A stretch of 64,000 bases of DNA from Asterella californica (lineage: Eukaryota; Streptophyta; Marchantiopsida; Marchantiales; Aytoniaceae): contig JAYKYS010000009.1 of assembly GCA_036924285.1 (NCBI GenBank), positions 2,852,001 through 2,916,000 of the forward strand, given 5' to 3'. The position numbers and the translations under genes were made by a program. How positions within the stretch are numbered: the first letter of the stretch is position 1; each line of letters begins with the position of its first letter. The notes beneath the pieces are model-generated. The model was not told the origin of the DNA and searched no databases. It worked only from the letters and a program-made list of their open reading frames with translations. Below, in pieces: positions 22,456 through 34,135 of the stretch.

Positions 22456-25010
22456 CTAATTACAACGAGGACATATCCACCGTCCTTGAGGAACTATGTT
22501 GAGAGATGGTGTCAAACATGACATGTGTAATTCTCTCGAACAACCATCACATAACAACATAGTGGTCACTCCACTGACAGATCTACATAACATACACATC
22601 AAACCTGCACGTACAGCCGCCAAGCTTGGATCCACAGAATCGACGATGTTAGAAAGATGACATGACGTGCAATTACGCACATAATCCTTCCAACCTATAC
22701 CATCACAGTCATCTAACACGAGAACACTAGACAAGAACACCTCACACACTCGCATAATAGTGTGTCCTGCAGTCACATCTAATGTCTCATGTTGTTTCCT
22801 ACAAATACACGTAATCACCAAGATGGAACCTACGGATTGATGATCGATAACCTCCTCCTTGAATAGTCGCATATCGTAACGTATCTCTATGATGGACAAT
22901 CGACAAGTTCTTAAATGCCATCGGCATAACTCGCTGAAACATCTCAGCTTGTTGAGAACATACTCTCACTCACATATCTGGATCATCAAGCTCACAATCT
23001 CAACAAAATCACGACGGATAGCCGCATGTAAATCTGATTCTCAACGTAAATCTGATTCTCAAGAAAGTATGATGAGAAGGATGTCAAGGATGCTTGTCGA
23101 CTGAAATGATAAACCATAGCCAACCATGGAAATTGAAGATCTCAGATTCTATGATGACCCTTCTGTAAGCCATACTTGTGCAATCCTCTCTTCACCGTCT
23201 GAACAACTCTTTCTGCCAAGCCATCAACCTCAAGGTGATCCCGAGATGTAGTACGATGATCAATCAACAGATCACACAAGGTTTGAAATTCACCACGAAA
23301 CTCTGTACCTTGGTCAGTCAACACTTCGACTGGTGCACCAAAATGATTCAAAACTCGATCTAAGAAAGCATAGGCTACACTCTCACTTTCCTTGTCCGGT
23401 AGTGCCACCAACTCAATCCACTTGAAGAAGTGCTCCACCATCACCAATACATACCGATTGTGTCGTAACGTCAACGGCAAAAGTCTCAAAAAGTCCAAAC
23501 TCCAACGATAACCCTTTTTCATAACTGATAAGAGGTATAATTTTTGAGTATGAGCACTGAATGATGCTCGTACTCGATACATCACACATCGTGTCACAAA
23601 CTGCTACACATCAATGTGCATACCGTACCATCAATATTGTCTTTGGAGTAAATTATACGTGCGATTCACCCAAATTGTCTCAACTCCTGGTGGACATGTC
23701 GAACTAATTGTGCTCTCTGCGACGAATGTGGACACATTCTATCATCCCTCCACACATGAAAAACGTCTTTCTCTTCACACCGAAACCTCTTGGCTCGTTG
23801 AAGAACAAGATCTCGTTCTTTAGCACTTATTGTGCCCTCCACGACGCCAGTATTTACATATTTCATAATCATTACATCCTCATGAAAATCTCTCTGATCT
23901 TTCCAAACATTGTTATTTTTGGATCCGAGGACTTACGATCTACTCATTGACTCACGAGAGTTGTCACATGATCCTCCGTAACCAACATACACAACAAGAC
24001 CTAATTGTAACAAGCACCACTTCCTCATTTGTCTCACAATGCCAACGAGCTCCTATATCATCCTTTTGACTTGTACATGGATTTCTATTCAAACCATCTG
24101 CATCTTTGTCCGCTTTCTCATATCTATGACTACTTGGAAATCTTACTCTTGCAAAATCAGAGCCCATCGTGCAAGCTGCTCCGTAAGCTTGTCGGACTCC
24201 ATTAACCACTTGAGCGGCTGGTGAGCAGTAATGAGTGAAAGGTTCCTGAACAAATAACACTGAAAGTGTGTCACAACCCACACTACAGTCAAACACTTTC
24301 TCTCGTATGAATTATACTTCGACTATGCTGAATTGTTGGAGCGCTCGCATATGTCACAACACACTGTCTTCCCTCATCACCCTTTTGTGCCAGCAGCACT
24401 CCAAGTCCCAACATACTTCAATCAGTGTGGAGTTGGAACAAACGTCCCTTAATAGGTCTCCTCAAGATGGGAGCAAATGTCAACATATTCTTGAGCTCTA
24501 GAAAAGCTCGCTCGTGCTCATCTCCCAACTCTTCATCCACCTTTGTTAACTTAATCAAAGGTTTTGCAATTGCACTGAATCCTTTCACATACCGACGATA
24601 GAAGTTCGTCAAACTAACAAATGCTCGAACTCGACTCACATTTGTGAGATGTAGAATGCGTGCAATCGTATCAATCTTTGTTTGCTGTACTCCCAACCCA
24701 CCTGAAGAGATAGTGGGATCTAGATACTCTAATTGATCTTGGAAGAACTTACATTTCTCAAGATGCAACTTCAAACCATGAGCTCTGAATCACTCAAACA
24801 CCAACTATAAATGTCTCTCGTGCTCTTCCACCATAGCACTATAGACTAGGATGTCATCAATGTAACACCAAACAAAATCTAATCCTGCTAAGATTCTATC
24901 CATAACCTTCTGGAACTCAGCAGGTGCATTCTTCAAGCCAAATGATAAGAATCGTCATTGATACAAACAATTCTTGTCGTTGTGGTAGTGAGAGTCTTTC
25001 TTGGGGAGGA
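22456..25010 (-). pseudogene. Element H pol remnant: RT end, RNase H, integrase, PHD finger
   Basis: Reading from 25010 down: RT thumb (LKNAPAEFQ and DDILVYSA around 24840-24930, then HLEKCKFFQDQLEYL at 24770), connection and start of RNase H (LKNMLTFAPILRRP), RNase H remnants near 24.0-24.3 kb, integrase core at 23597-23142 (RYVLVMVEHFFKWIELVALP, VLTDQGTEFRGEF), and the tail with an intact PHD finger at 22596-22459. The PHD has CMLC, CDGC, HMSC and a terminal CPRC, the C4HC3 pattern, with the conserved Trp before the last Cys pair. Multiple stops and frameshifts interrupt the upstream parts, so it is dead, but the C-terminal 147 codons remain open. Confidence 0.8.
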
Positions 25011-25023
25011 CATACCTCATGGC

Positions 25024-26339
25024 TGTGATAAGAAAACAAATTGCTATCAACGATCAGAACTCAAATTTGATCTCTTGCATCCACCAAATCAAATCGAACA
25101 CTCAAATTTGTACAAATAGATTTTTTCAAGACTCAAGAAACTTTATTCACGTCCAATTTCATCATCAAGGTTATCAATAGTCAAAATATTCTCTTCTCCT
25201 TCTTAGACGCGCCTCCTCTTCTCTCAGTTCAGTTCTCTCTAATGTCCTTCGAACTGCCGTACGCCAATTAACCTAGAAAATTACTATCAAGCAGCTCCTT
25301 AGCTAAGCTGGCTCCTAACTAAGCTAAACCCTTGTTTAATAAAAATTTCTCAATCCTCGATGTCATCTCGATGCAACTCAGATCATGAGCCAAGTCATGA
25401 TTTTAGAGCCTAGGCCACAACTACAAGACCACCTCATAGGACAGCTCTCTAGCTAAGCTAACCCTTGGCTAAGCTAACCCCTTGTTTAATAAAAATTTCT
25501 CAACCCTCGATGTCATCTTGATGGCAATCCAAATTATGAGCCAAGTCATGATTTTAGAGCCTAGGCCACAACTACAAGACCACCCTTCAGAGCTTATAGC
25601 TTTCTCATAGTTGTATCAAGTACCTCCTAACTCATAATCTCGGTTGCATGCGGAGGCTTAGGCCAAGGAGTCCATGTTTAAGGAGGATACTAGTCCACCG
25701 CTCCTAGATGTGCAAGACGTAGCCACACACCCAACATAGACTCCCATCCAGGAGGCCAACATGCTGAGATAGAAAACATGAGCCAAGAAGATTTAATGCA
25801 AGGACCTCTTCTTCCTAGGTGGGCGCCCCTGCCACTAAGGTGGCTCTTGTTTCCGTTTAATATAGTAAATACATAAGCCTACAAATTCGCTTTTATCTCC
25901 TTTGTTAGTTTTTTGAGTGTTATTTCTACTATATATATCCATTTTTAGTAATGAAAGAACCAAAACTATACTACTCAAGAACACTTACACGATGGTATCA
26001 TCAGATAATGAATCCGAGTCACCAGCAAAAAATGACAGATTTTCCTCTTGTCACTTTCTTAGTGTAGAAATGACATAAACATCTATGTATAATCTTATTT
26101 CGCAGAAATGAAAACATGTCTCTACTCTAATCAAGAAGAGCTTTCACATGGTACCTTCGTAACTTCTTAGTCGCTCTTTGGAATATAAGCTAGGAGGCAA
26201 CTTGTCTAGCTTAGCCTTAGCTTAGCACCTATCCAGCTTAATAAGCTCCAAGGCAGCTTCTCTTGCAATTATGTACACAGTGGAAGAAAACTTCTTTTGC
26301 TACCAACTTTCACTATACAGACTTTCATGCAACACGACA
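25024..26339 (-). repeat. 3' LTR of element B (about 1.3 kb)
   Basis: On the minus strand it starts TGTCGTGTTG at 26339 and ends TTATCACA at 25024. A purine-rich tract (GAAGGGGGTGAA) sits just upstream, as expected for a 3' LTR. A homologous copy lies on the plus strand at 29411-30720, with shared blocks such as GCATGCGGAGGCTTAGG and multiple TAGCTTAGC words. No protein is encoded. It abuts truncated element H on the left. Confidence 0.75.
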
Positions 26340-26452
26340 TTCACCCCCTTCAAACATGCACATTCTCTGATAGGTGTCAATTTGTCATTGGTCCTCGTAA
26401 TTCTCCAAGTCGTCTTCGTTCTCCTCAACTGCCTCAAATAAAAGATCCTCAT

Positions 26453-26483
26453 TTGCACTTGTGATCACAGATCACAAGTGCAA
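26453..26483. repeat. 13-bp perfect inverted repeat
   Basis: Arms 26453-26465 (TTGCACTTGTGAT) and 26471-26483 are perfectly complementary with a 5-base loop. It lies between the integrase end and the LTR of element B. Confidence 0.85.
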
Positions 26484-26589
26484 TGACTAGCTCCACTGTT
26501 CCTCTTCTCTTTCTAAATAACTTCACTCGTTTTCCAATAGCAACAAGAAGCCTTAAAGACGTACCATCTAGCTCTTGCAAGGAATAAGT

Positions 26590-28368
26590 AGCATTCTAAT
26601 GCACATCTGAGACAATGTACGGGCCAAACCATCTCCTGAACTAAAATCAAATATAGCATACCTCATAACTCCGAAGACATTATCACCAAGTGAGGAACCC
26701 ACTGGAAGTGAATGCAAGGTGGATAAGTTGGCACAAGACTATTCTTATATCGCATCTTTGAGTAAAACTGACAATGCAGACACGAACTGACATTGTTCAT
26801 CACATCTCGATATAGACTTTTCGACCAGTATCTCTCTTTCAACTTTATGTAAGTAGCCCAAATCCCTCGATATCCAGCCCACAAAGTGTCATGAAACTCC
26901 TTCATTAGTTGCCGCTTAGTCTGCAAATCGTCCACTACTCGTATGAACATTCCATCTCTCCTTTGTGACCATCTCCAAAAGTATCCATCGCGTAGAAGAT
27001 AATTGTATGCTTGTTTTCTTATCTCTCTGATCTCTACTTCGCTCTAGTGAACTCAAGTAAAACCTTATGTCACGAAGTCTATTTGTGTAAAGCTCTTCCC
27101 TAAACAACTACGGCTCCGAGTCTGTAACATGTCGTCCAATCTGACACCGAACATCTTTTCTTTCTTCTTCCTCAGCTTCTGAAAACATATCATCCTCGTC
27201 TATATAACGAGCTCTTGACAACATATGTTACCACATTCTCCTTATCTTTTATATGCTTCATCTCTGGATTCAAGCTCTTGATGTAGGCAATCCAAGGTAA
27301 CATCACTATGTCCGGTTTGTTACAGCTGGATATCATGTCGAGCATAGATAGATAGTCTGTCTCTAAAACTACATGAGCATCAACCAAGAACTCACGGTCT
27401 CTTCATCGCGGTGACCACATATCACAACTCACGCTTCACTTGAGGATAATATCTTTGCTCGTCCGTCAATATTCTAGCTCCAAATCTAGAGGTAAATCGC
27501 ACATCACTCGCATCATCTTGACCTATCACCCAACCAATCACCTTTGGGTTAGTATCCACTATGACAATGATAGGTCTTCCACACTCATAATCTACTCTTT
27601 TCAACACATGTGGAGACTTCGGAGTCTCTTTCAACCTATTCATAGCTTCTTGATGGACTGAAGTGATATAAACCTCTTATCATTTCTCAATAATGCATAT
27701 GAAGGCTATGTTGCGATATGTATTTTACCACTTATCCATTCTATATTCAGGAATGGATAAGCGGTAAAATACACAAGCTCCTAGAAAGCGTCGAACCTCC
27801 GTGATATTCTTACAATATGCCATCCTAGTTATAGCTTCAACCTTCTCTGGATTTGGTTGCCTTCCAAAAGCACCACACTAATGACCAACCACTAAAATCT
27901 CAAGCACACCAAACTTGAACTTAGCTCCTGACAAGGTGAGATGTATCTCCTCCAGACAAGTCAAAATATGTTCTACATCTCTGATGTGATCTGCAACAAA
28001 CCTCCTACATCCATTCGTGAGCACTGCATCATCCTTGTCCTCAACCGCATAACCTCAGGTGCAAACTCTTGTAATATCTTATGCATCGCATTCTGCATAT
28101 AGCCACAGAGTTTGTCGCTCCTTTAAGAAGAGTACACATCCGCATCAATCTCAAAGATGTACGCATAGTGGTCAGATCTCTACTTTCGATAGCCAACTAA
28201 AATTGATCATAAACCAGAATATAGATCTCCAATCGAATAGATAGCTCTCACTACAAATGCCTCCGCTATCTCATCAATCACAAGACCCGTCCCAACGTTG
28301 CAGATGATCACATTATTCGCAAGTTGTAGGTCTTGAATGAAACGCAAGGCTCCTGACTTCTTGAGTAC
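26590..28368 (-). pseudogene. Element B pol, 3' part: RT, RNase H, integrase remnants
   Basis: From 28368 down: KKSGALRFIQDLQ and VGTGLVIDEIAEAF (RT fingers and palm start), then near 27.7-28.0 kb the thumb (HILTCLEEIHLTLSGAKF, PNPEKVEAI, EVRRFLGA). RNase H follows at 27643-27190 (GRPIIVIVDTNPKVIGWV, then TDEQRYY). The integrase zinc-binding domain is at 26950-26680 (EFHDTLWAGYRG, CLHCQF), and the C-terminal WFGPYIVSDV near 26640. The catalytic core of integrase is deleted at about 26655 and many stops are present. A 22-bp hairpin (27720-27772) interrupts the thumb region. Confidence 0.8.
27720..27772. repeat. 22-bp inverted duplication in element B
   Basis: Arms 27720-27741 and 27751-27772 are complementary over 22 bp with one mismatch and a 9-base loop. 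The right arm is the expected RT coding sequence (VFYRLSIP); the left arm is an inverted copy of it, so this is a local inverted duplication made after insertion, for example by template switching. Confidence 0.8.
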
Positions 28369-29245
28369 TGTAACGACATAGGTTACACATAAGAAGTTAA
28401 TCTATTAGTAAGGTATTTAGTTATAACTAAGTGTTGAGAATGTTTATTTGTTGCCCAAGTACTTTAAAGATGTATCAAGTTAGTCATGACTAGCTAAAGT
28501 TAGTTATGGTTAAACTTAGCTGTACTTTTGGACAGAATTCAGATATTTCCTAAAGAGTGAGCTCTACTATCTTGTCATCTTGTCTAAAAGGTAGAAAGGA
28601 GGTGGAAAGTATCCCTTATCTCCTTTTTGACTTGATATTAGTGGTGGGATTAAAGTTGTGGACTTTATGAGCATTAAAAACAAGAAGAGATTCCACATGT
28701 CTCTTTTTTAGTAGGTCCTAATGTAGAGGGGGTGGAAATTCAAGATTCCTTGAGAATATTCTAAAATCCTTTAGAAGTTGTTGACTTTGAAGGAATAATC
28801 CCATGTGAAAAGGTAAGAAGCCCATGTGATTAATGCTTTTATCTTAGTAAAATCCGATAAAAATAGTTACGGCTGAGTTATCGGAGGATACCAAAGTAAA
28901 ACCTAGAAAATATAAGTAGAGAAGAGCTCCTCATCCTTGTTTTCACATCGTCGTAATGACAACTTGAGCAATATAGAGAGAGTGTGATATTTTAGCATGT
29001 GAGAACATGAGAGACGTTGTTAGAATGGAGAATTTTAGTTGATGAGGTTATGGGTGTGTGAATGATTGAACTTAGCATCTTTCTCTTCAAGTTCATGGTG
29101 TGTTTCCATTAAAGCCATCAGAGGTGACCCCTGAGTGAGAGAACATGTTGTGATGAATCTCGACATGTTGCAGATTCATCAATCGCTATCGTGGAGGTTG
29201 AGAGATTGGGGGGTAGTTGATCGATAGGACCGCGGAGGGTTTACA
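28369..29245 (+). repeat. 5' LTR of element A
   Basis: 877 bp, TGTAACGACATAGG to GGAGGGTTTACA. It matches the 3' LTR at 37169-38055 along its whole length with scattered substitutions and small indels (10 bp length difference), so the insertion is not very recent. It is preceded by the target duplication GTAC. Confidence 0.92.
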
Positions 29246-29249
29246 TTTT

Positions 29250-29268
29250 TGATTCCGTTGCCGAGATT
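29250..29268 (+). other. Primer-binding site of element A, tRNA-Asp-like
   Basis: Four bases after the LTR the sequence TGATTCCGTTGCCGAGA resembles the complement of a tRNA-Asp 3' end (TGGCGCCGTTGCCGGGG): the CCGTTGCCG core is exact and the flanks are degenerate. The assignment rests on recalled tRNA-Asp sequence. Confidence 0.55.
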
Positions 29269-29410
29269 TCACTTGAAGGGATCGTTGAAGGATGTTTAGA
29301 ATTTAATTCTACATTCGACAGAAAGAGATCATGAGAGCACATGGAGAGAACATTGAGAGAGAGAGAGCTAACATGATGTTAGCCACTTTAGAACCTTTCG
29401 TGTATCCTTT

Positions 29411-30720
29411 TGTCGTGTTGTATGTGGACCTATACAGTGAAACTTAGTTGCAAAGAGATTTTTTTCTCTATTGTGTAAAGGAAGCTGCCTTGTAGTTTAT
29501 CAAGCTGGGCAGGAGCTAAGCTGGGGCGATGCTTGACAAGTTGCCCCTTAGCTTGGATTGAAATATCACCTTGAAGGGGTCAAAAAGTTCCAGAATGCAG
29601 AGCTCGTCGAGGAGAACGACTTCATGCTAGATAATAGTTAGTATAGATTTTAGGTTAAGAAATATGCGAAAGAGAGAAATCCATCGATTCCAACTCGTGA
29701 CTCCGACTTATGATCTGACGGTGTGAGTGTGTAGGCGTTCACGAGTATTATAGTTTTGACTCTTTATTCACTAAAAATGGAGTTGTATAGAGAAGTTAGT
29801 GTAGGAAAAGCTAGTAAAGACTTTACAAAAAAATTTCTTTAGTAATAGGCATATGTACAGACTGTGCTTGCTTTTACAACAGAAACAGAGTCCATCCTAG
29901 TGATAAGGTGCATGCCTAGGAGGAAAGTGGTCTCAAGATCAATTCCCCCTGGCCTCTTGTTCCTTTCTGGCATGTTGGCCGCCTGGAAGGGAGTCTATGT
30001 TGGATATGCAGCCACATCCTACATATCTAGGGGCGGGAGATCGGTATCTTCTTTAATCATGGCCTTTCTGACCTAAGCCTCCGCATGCCACCGTGAATAT
30101 ATCATGGGAGATACCTGGTGCGCATATTAGGGGGTTGTAAGCCCTGTGGGACAACCCCATAAGTGTAGGGGCTTCGGCCTACATTGAATGGCTTGTGGTA
30201 TGTTCAAGGTGGCATCAAGAGCACGAGAAACTTTTGTTAAATCAAGCCAAGTAATCAAGGAGTCGGCTTAGCAAAGGAAGCTCTGAAACCTTTAAAGGAG
30301 TCGGCTTAGCAAAGGGAGCTGTGAAACCGTTATTAAAAAAAGGTCAGCTTATAAGACTGTACGCATAAGGACAACAGGGGGCAGCTTAGCTAGGGGGCTA
30401 CTTTTGATAAGTAGTTGTGCTTATAAGGACATCAGAGGGGCAGCTTAGCAAGGGGTTTATCTTTTAGGTAAATAAACTTGCGGCGGGTTTCGATGGGGAC
30501 TTTTACAGAGAACTGATAGAAGAAAAAAGAGACGCGCGCAAGAGAGAGAAGAGAGATTTTTGACGGTTGAAGATTTTGATGGTGGAGTCGACACTGAAAT
30601 AAAGTTTATTTGAGTCTTGAAAGACCTATTTGAGTATATGAGTGTTTGATTTGTATTTGGTGGACGCAAGAGGCAGAATTTGGAGTTCTCATCGTCTGCA
30701 GCAATCTGTTTTTTTATCTT
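29411..30720 (+). repeat. B-family LTR inside element A (element I)
   Basis: Starts TGTCGTGTTG at 29411 and is homologous, in opposite orientation, to the LTR at 25024-26339, about 1.3 kb each. Shared blocks include GCTGCCTTG, CTAAGCCTCCGCATGC, several CAGCTTAGC words and TTGAGTCTTGAAA near the 3' end. It interrupts the leader/gag start of element A. The right boundary is approximate because the terminal CA has diverged. Confidence 0.7.
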
Positions 30721-30767
30721 TCTCCTCATCGGGTGATTGATTTGGAGAATTGACTGGATTGAGAAGA

Positions 30768-32560
30768 TGGATCACAGTGCTGCCGTACAAGGTGTGGTTG
30801 TTGCTCAAGGTGCTCCTGTTCAAGAGACTCCTGATCAGGATGGAATTGGCTCTCAAGGAGGACCTACGATGGTTCCAACAGCAACAGCACAACCTGCTAT
30901 AGACACATCTCAGATCCTTCAAGCGTTGGCTGCCCTGATTCAACAGCAACCTACAATTGGAGGAGCTGAGCATAAATCCACAAAGATGTTACAAGTAATT
31001 GTTGATCGATGTGGACGATTTGATGGAAGAGATGTTACTAGGTACTTGCGAGAGTATGTGGGTGAGATGGAGTTGGTCAGGGCACCTGCTATCTTGGATA
31101 ACAGAAATCATAAGAAGAGGAGGTCTGGGGAGGGAGATATAAATTTTCAAAGTTGAAGAGGTTAATTCGTGAAAGTTTAGACATTTTGCTCTCTGAAAAT
31201 TCTGGATAGTCGCTGTCATCTTTTCTGTGTTTTTTATCTCTCCGTGAAAATTTCCATGATTGTAGCTTGTCTGATAAGCTATTAAAAGAAGAAAAAATCA
31301 TGAGAAGATGAGTTCTAGAGAGGGAGATAGAATTTTTCAAAGTGGAGGGGGTTGACAATCATGAGTGAAGTCAAAAAGTACAACTTTCAATTCTCTGAAA
31401 ATTTGTACAGTCAGCACCATTTCTTCTGATCAGGGAAGTTTTTGTTGAACAAGTTAGTAGCTTGGAGGTTGAGCTACTAGAGGCCACAAAAATCTTCGAG
31501 AAATCTCTTACCGACTAAGAGATATACATTTCGACGTACAAGGAAGTCTTGAAGATATTTCATGAGGAATCTAGTTCGGGTGTCGAGGTGGAAGAAAAGA
31601 CGTTTAGGAGTTCGAACGGAGACGAAGAAGCCAAAGTTAAGTATAAATGAGTTGCGAACACGCATCTATAGCACTTGAGGTGCCTTCTTTACTCTATATC
31701 CAGAAGCTTCCTAGACCATAAGCGCAGATGTGAAGAATGTTGAGTTGAAAGCATCATTCACTGTGGAGGCCAAGAATGCTCCTGGTGAAGTAGAGTTGGA
31801 TCCTTACAAGAATGAGTTTAAGATGTCTGCTGTGATTAGTACAAACGATGGTCATGAGGATCATATCTTAGAAAATTAATTTAATTTTGGATTTTATTTC
31901 ATGTATAGCTTGTATAATACACGATTTTCAATATAAAGCTCGAAAGAGTTAAGAAAGTGATGTAGAATTATTTTCCTCAAAAGTATTTTGTCCACTTAAT
32001 GATTGAGAAGGTGCAACAACATGAGTGGAAGTTCAAAAGACTAGAAAATAAGACTTAGAAACTTTCTTCAAGATTTAGATGTCATAGTATATATATGAGA
32101 GAGCTCGAGAGAGATTATCGTTGAGTTTGAGAACACTAGTACAAAACCTCAAGAAGAATCTCCAAAGAGAAGAGTAGAAACCGACTTGTGGTGTTATTTC
32201 TGTAGAGGGTTGGGACATAAAGTCGTGAATCACTAGGATCAGAGTAGAAAGAGTCGAAGGAAAGCAGGAGTTTACTGATTTAAGTCTTCGAGTGGGTCCA
32301 TCTTCACCAGCGTCAATTCATCTTCTAGGAGAGGATCCTTGTTCAAGTGTGGAGTGGGTGATCTATCAAGAGGACACAAGTGCGTAGATGTGGCCGCCTT
32401 ACTTACATCAATAGTCGAGAAGTTGGACGAGACTCAGAGAGCTGAAACAGAGAAGTTATCGACTTCAAAGAAGAACTCGACTGAGTTGTGATGGAGATTG
32501 TCATTCGGATAGTGGAGAAGGTGGTGATCCGACTCAGGCTCATGATTACCTTGGGAGAAG
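30768..32560 (+). pseudogene. Element I gag remnant
   Basis: From the ATG at 30768 an open frame runs to 31156: a Gln/Ala-rich N-terminus, then QILQALAALIQQ and VIVDRCGRFDGRDVTRYL, which fits the start of a gypsy Gag capsid. After 31.1 kb the frame is broken by a duplicated non-coding-like stretch (31105 and 31297 copies). Between 31.4 and 31.7 kb coding-like sequence resumes. Near 32192-32236 a zinc-knuckle-like CYFCRGLGHKVVNH appears, the last Cys replaced by His, followed by VAALLTSIVEKLDETQ. It directly follows a B-type LTR, so I assign it to that family; the end is uncertain. Confidence 0.5.
31105..31430. repeat. Direct duplication of about 130 bp, offset about 190 bp
   Basis: The blocks starting near 31105 and 31297 share AATCAT.AGAAGA, GAGGGAGATA, TTTTTCAAAGT, TCTCTGAAAAT and a CAG.CATC..TTCT end. 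Similarity is about 75-80 percent by eye. Confidence 0.6.
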
Positions 32561-32701
32561 AAATGACACAAGAGGTGTTGTTACAACCATTTCTTTTTAT
32601 TTTACCTATGGTAGATTATTCTTGAATGAAATTGATGATGTTCGTACTCTTTTAGCGAGTCGTTATTGCACGAAGATTAGAAGAGTAGAAAGAGTAGTTA
32701 C

Positions 32702-33650
32702 AAAATAAGGAAGCTACCAGTGTTTCATGGGAAGGACAACGAAGATGTAGAGCCATTTGTTCGAGACTTCAAAAGAGGTTGCATCAGAAACAACGTGAGA
32801 AGGAAAGAAGAATGGGTATTGTTACTGTCAGAGTTTTTAGAAGATTTTGCTCTTACGTGGTATGAAGACCGAGTGAAGAATAAGACACCTGGGGTAGTTG
32901 AGGACACATGAGAGACGTTTAGTAACACACTCATCGAGGAGTTTTAACCAGAAGAGAGTTATGAGAAGCTCATGGTGGAGCTCACTCATTTGAAGCAACG
33001 AGGGGACGAGAAAGTTTGGCAATACGCCTACGGAAGAGTAGAGACAACGTGGAGCTAACAATGACGGAGATTGGAGCAGTGCTGATCAAGAACTTGGTGG
33101 GAGGGTTGAGGTCTTCAATTCGAACCCAAGTGAGGTACGAGAAGCCAGCAACCAAAGCGAAGGCCATCAGGATTGCGTCAAATATGGAAGAGAGTTTGGA
33201 TGAAGGAGATATCATCCAACCTCATCATGTCGTTCTGGTGTCGACTCCGACTCTTGATGTAACCACAACGATAGCATCTGCATCATCACAATTGGTGATC
33301 GCTTCAACATCATCTCCTACTCCAGCGGTGGTGCCAAGACCGTTTGTCCCTACGGCGATGTCTACTGCCACCTCTGATTTTCATGCTGAGTTGAAGAGCA
33401 TCACCGATACTCTTGCGGATCTCAAGATAAATGTGGTGCAGTTACGAGAATAGAGGAACAAAGGTGGAGGAGGAGGTCAAAGAGGTTACGACAACAATCC
33501 CAATTGAGGAAATCAAGGTAACTTAGGAGACAACCAAGATAATTTTGGAGGAATCACATGCTAGACTTGTGGAGGTTCTCATTTTTAACGAAATTGTCCT
33601 AACAGTAGAGCAAGGGGTGTTGAAACTATCAGAATGAATGTTGGTGGAGG
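32702..33650 (+). pseudogene. Element A gag remnant
   Basis: Capsid: LPVFHGKDNEDVEPFVRDF, EEWVLLLSEFLEDFALTWYED, then an in-frame TGA at 32909-32911 followed by ETFSNTLIEEF. A Ser/Thr/Pro-rich linker lies at 33230-33450. The nucleocapsid zinc knuckle is at 33559-33597 with spacing CX2CX3HX4C, but a TAG and a TAA now stand in place of two of its residues. Gag would form the virus-like particle and bind the RNA. At least four stops make it inactive. Confidence 0.8.
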
Positions 33651-34135
33651 AAATCCATCACAAGCACGAGACAAGAGAGTGGCTACTATCGATATAGTGC
33701 GAGATCTCATCTATGAGAAGGGAGAGAGCTCGAACTCTTCTCATGCATCGGTGGAGCTTTTAGCTCAAGAAAGAAAACGAACTCGATTTTCTGATGAATC
33801 AATATTCATGGAGGAGTCGTCAAGTAGAAGTACTCGTTCGAGTAATATTTCGAGTACACCAAGGGATCCAAGAAGGAAGTTGGGGATTGTAGATTTCACT
33901 ATTTCGTCTTCTCAAGCGGGATATGATGTGGTTGAAGATGTGGGTGCTCAGAAAGTCAACATCACAGTTGGACAACTGATCGCACTCAACCCTAGTTTAC
34001 AAAGGGAACTCAGAGGAGGACTGAGTTCTAAGAGAAGCAAGAAAAAAAACCCAAGAGCAAGACATCAAAATCTATGGGAGTTGGAGTGGTGGATGTGCAT
34101 GCTTCAGAGGTATGCACAAAGACTTCAAAGATTGA

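Larger units (their letters stand above)
22211..25023 (-). mobile_element. Element H: truncated Ty3/gypsy copy with PHD finger (minus strand)
   Basis: This is the 3' half of the same family as D and F: 3' LTR, PHD finger, integrase, RNase H and the C-terminal part of RT, read right to left. It ends abruptly at 25023, where the LTR of element B begins, so the RT core, methyltransferase, protease and gag are missing. It is more diverged from D than F is, which suggests an older insertion. Its right end (reverse-complement of 24950-25023) still matches the RT sequence of D near 53250. Confidence 0.85.

Noticed and set aside
25024..26339. Solo LTR inserted in element H
   Set aside because: A polypurine tract and the B integrase end lie immediately upstream, so it is better explained as the 3' LTR of B.
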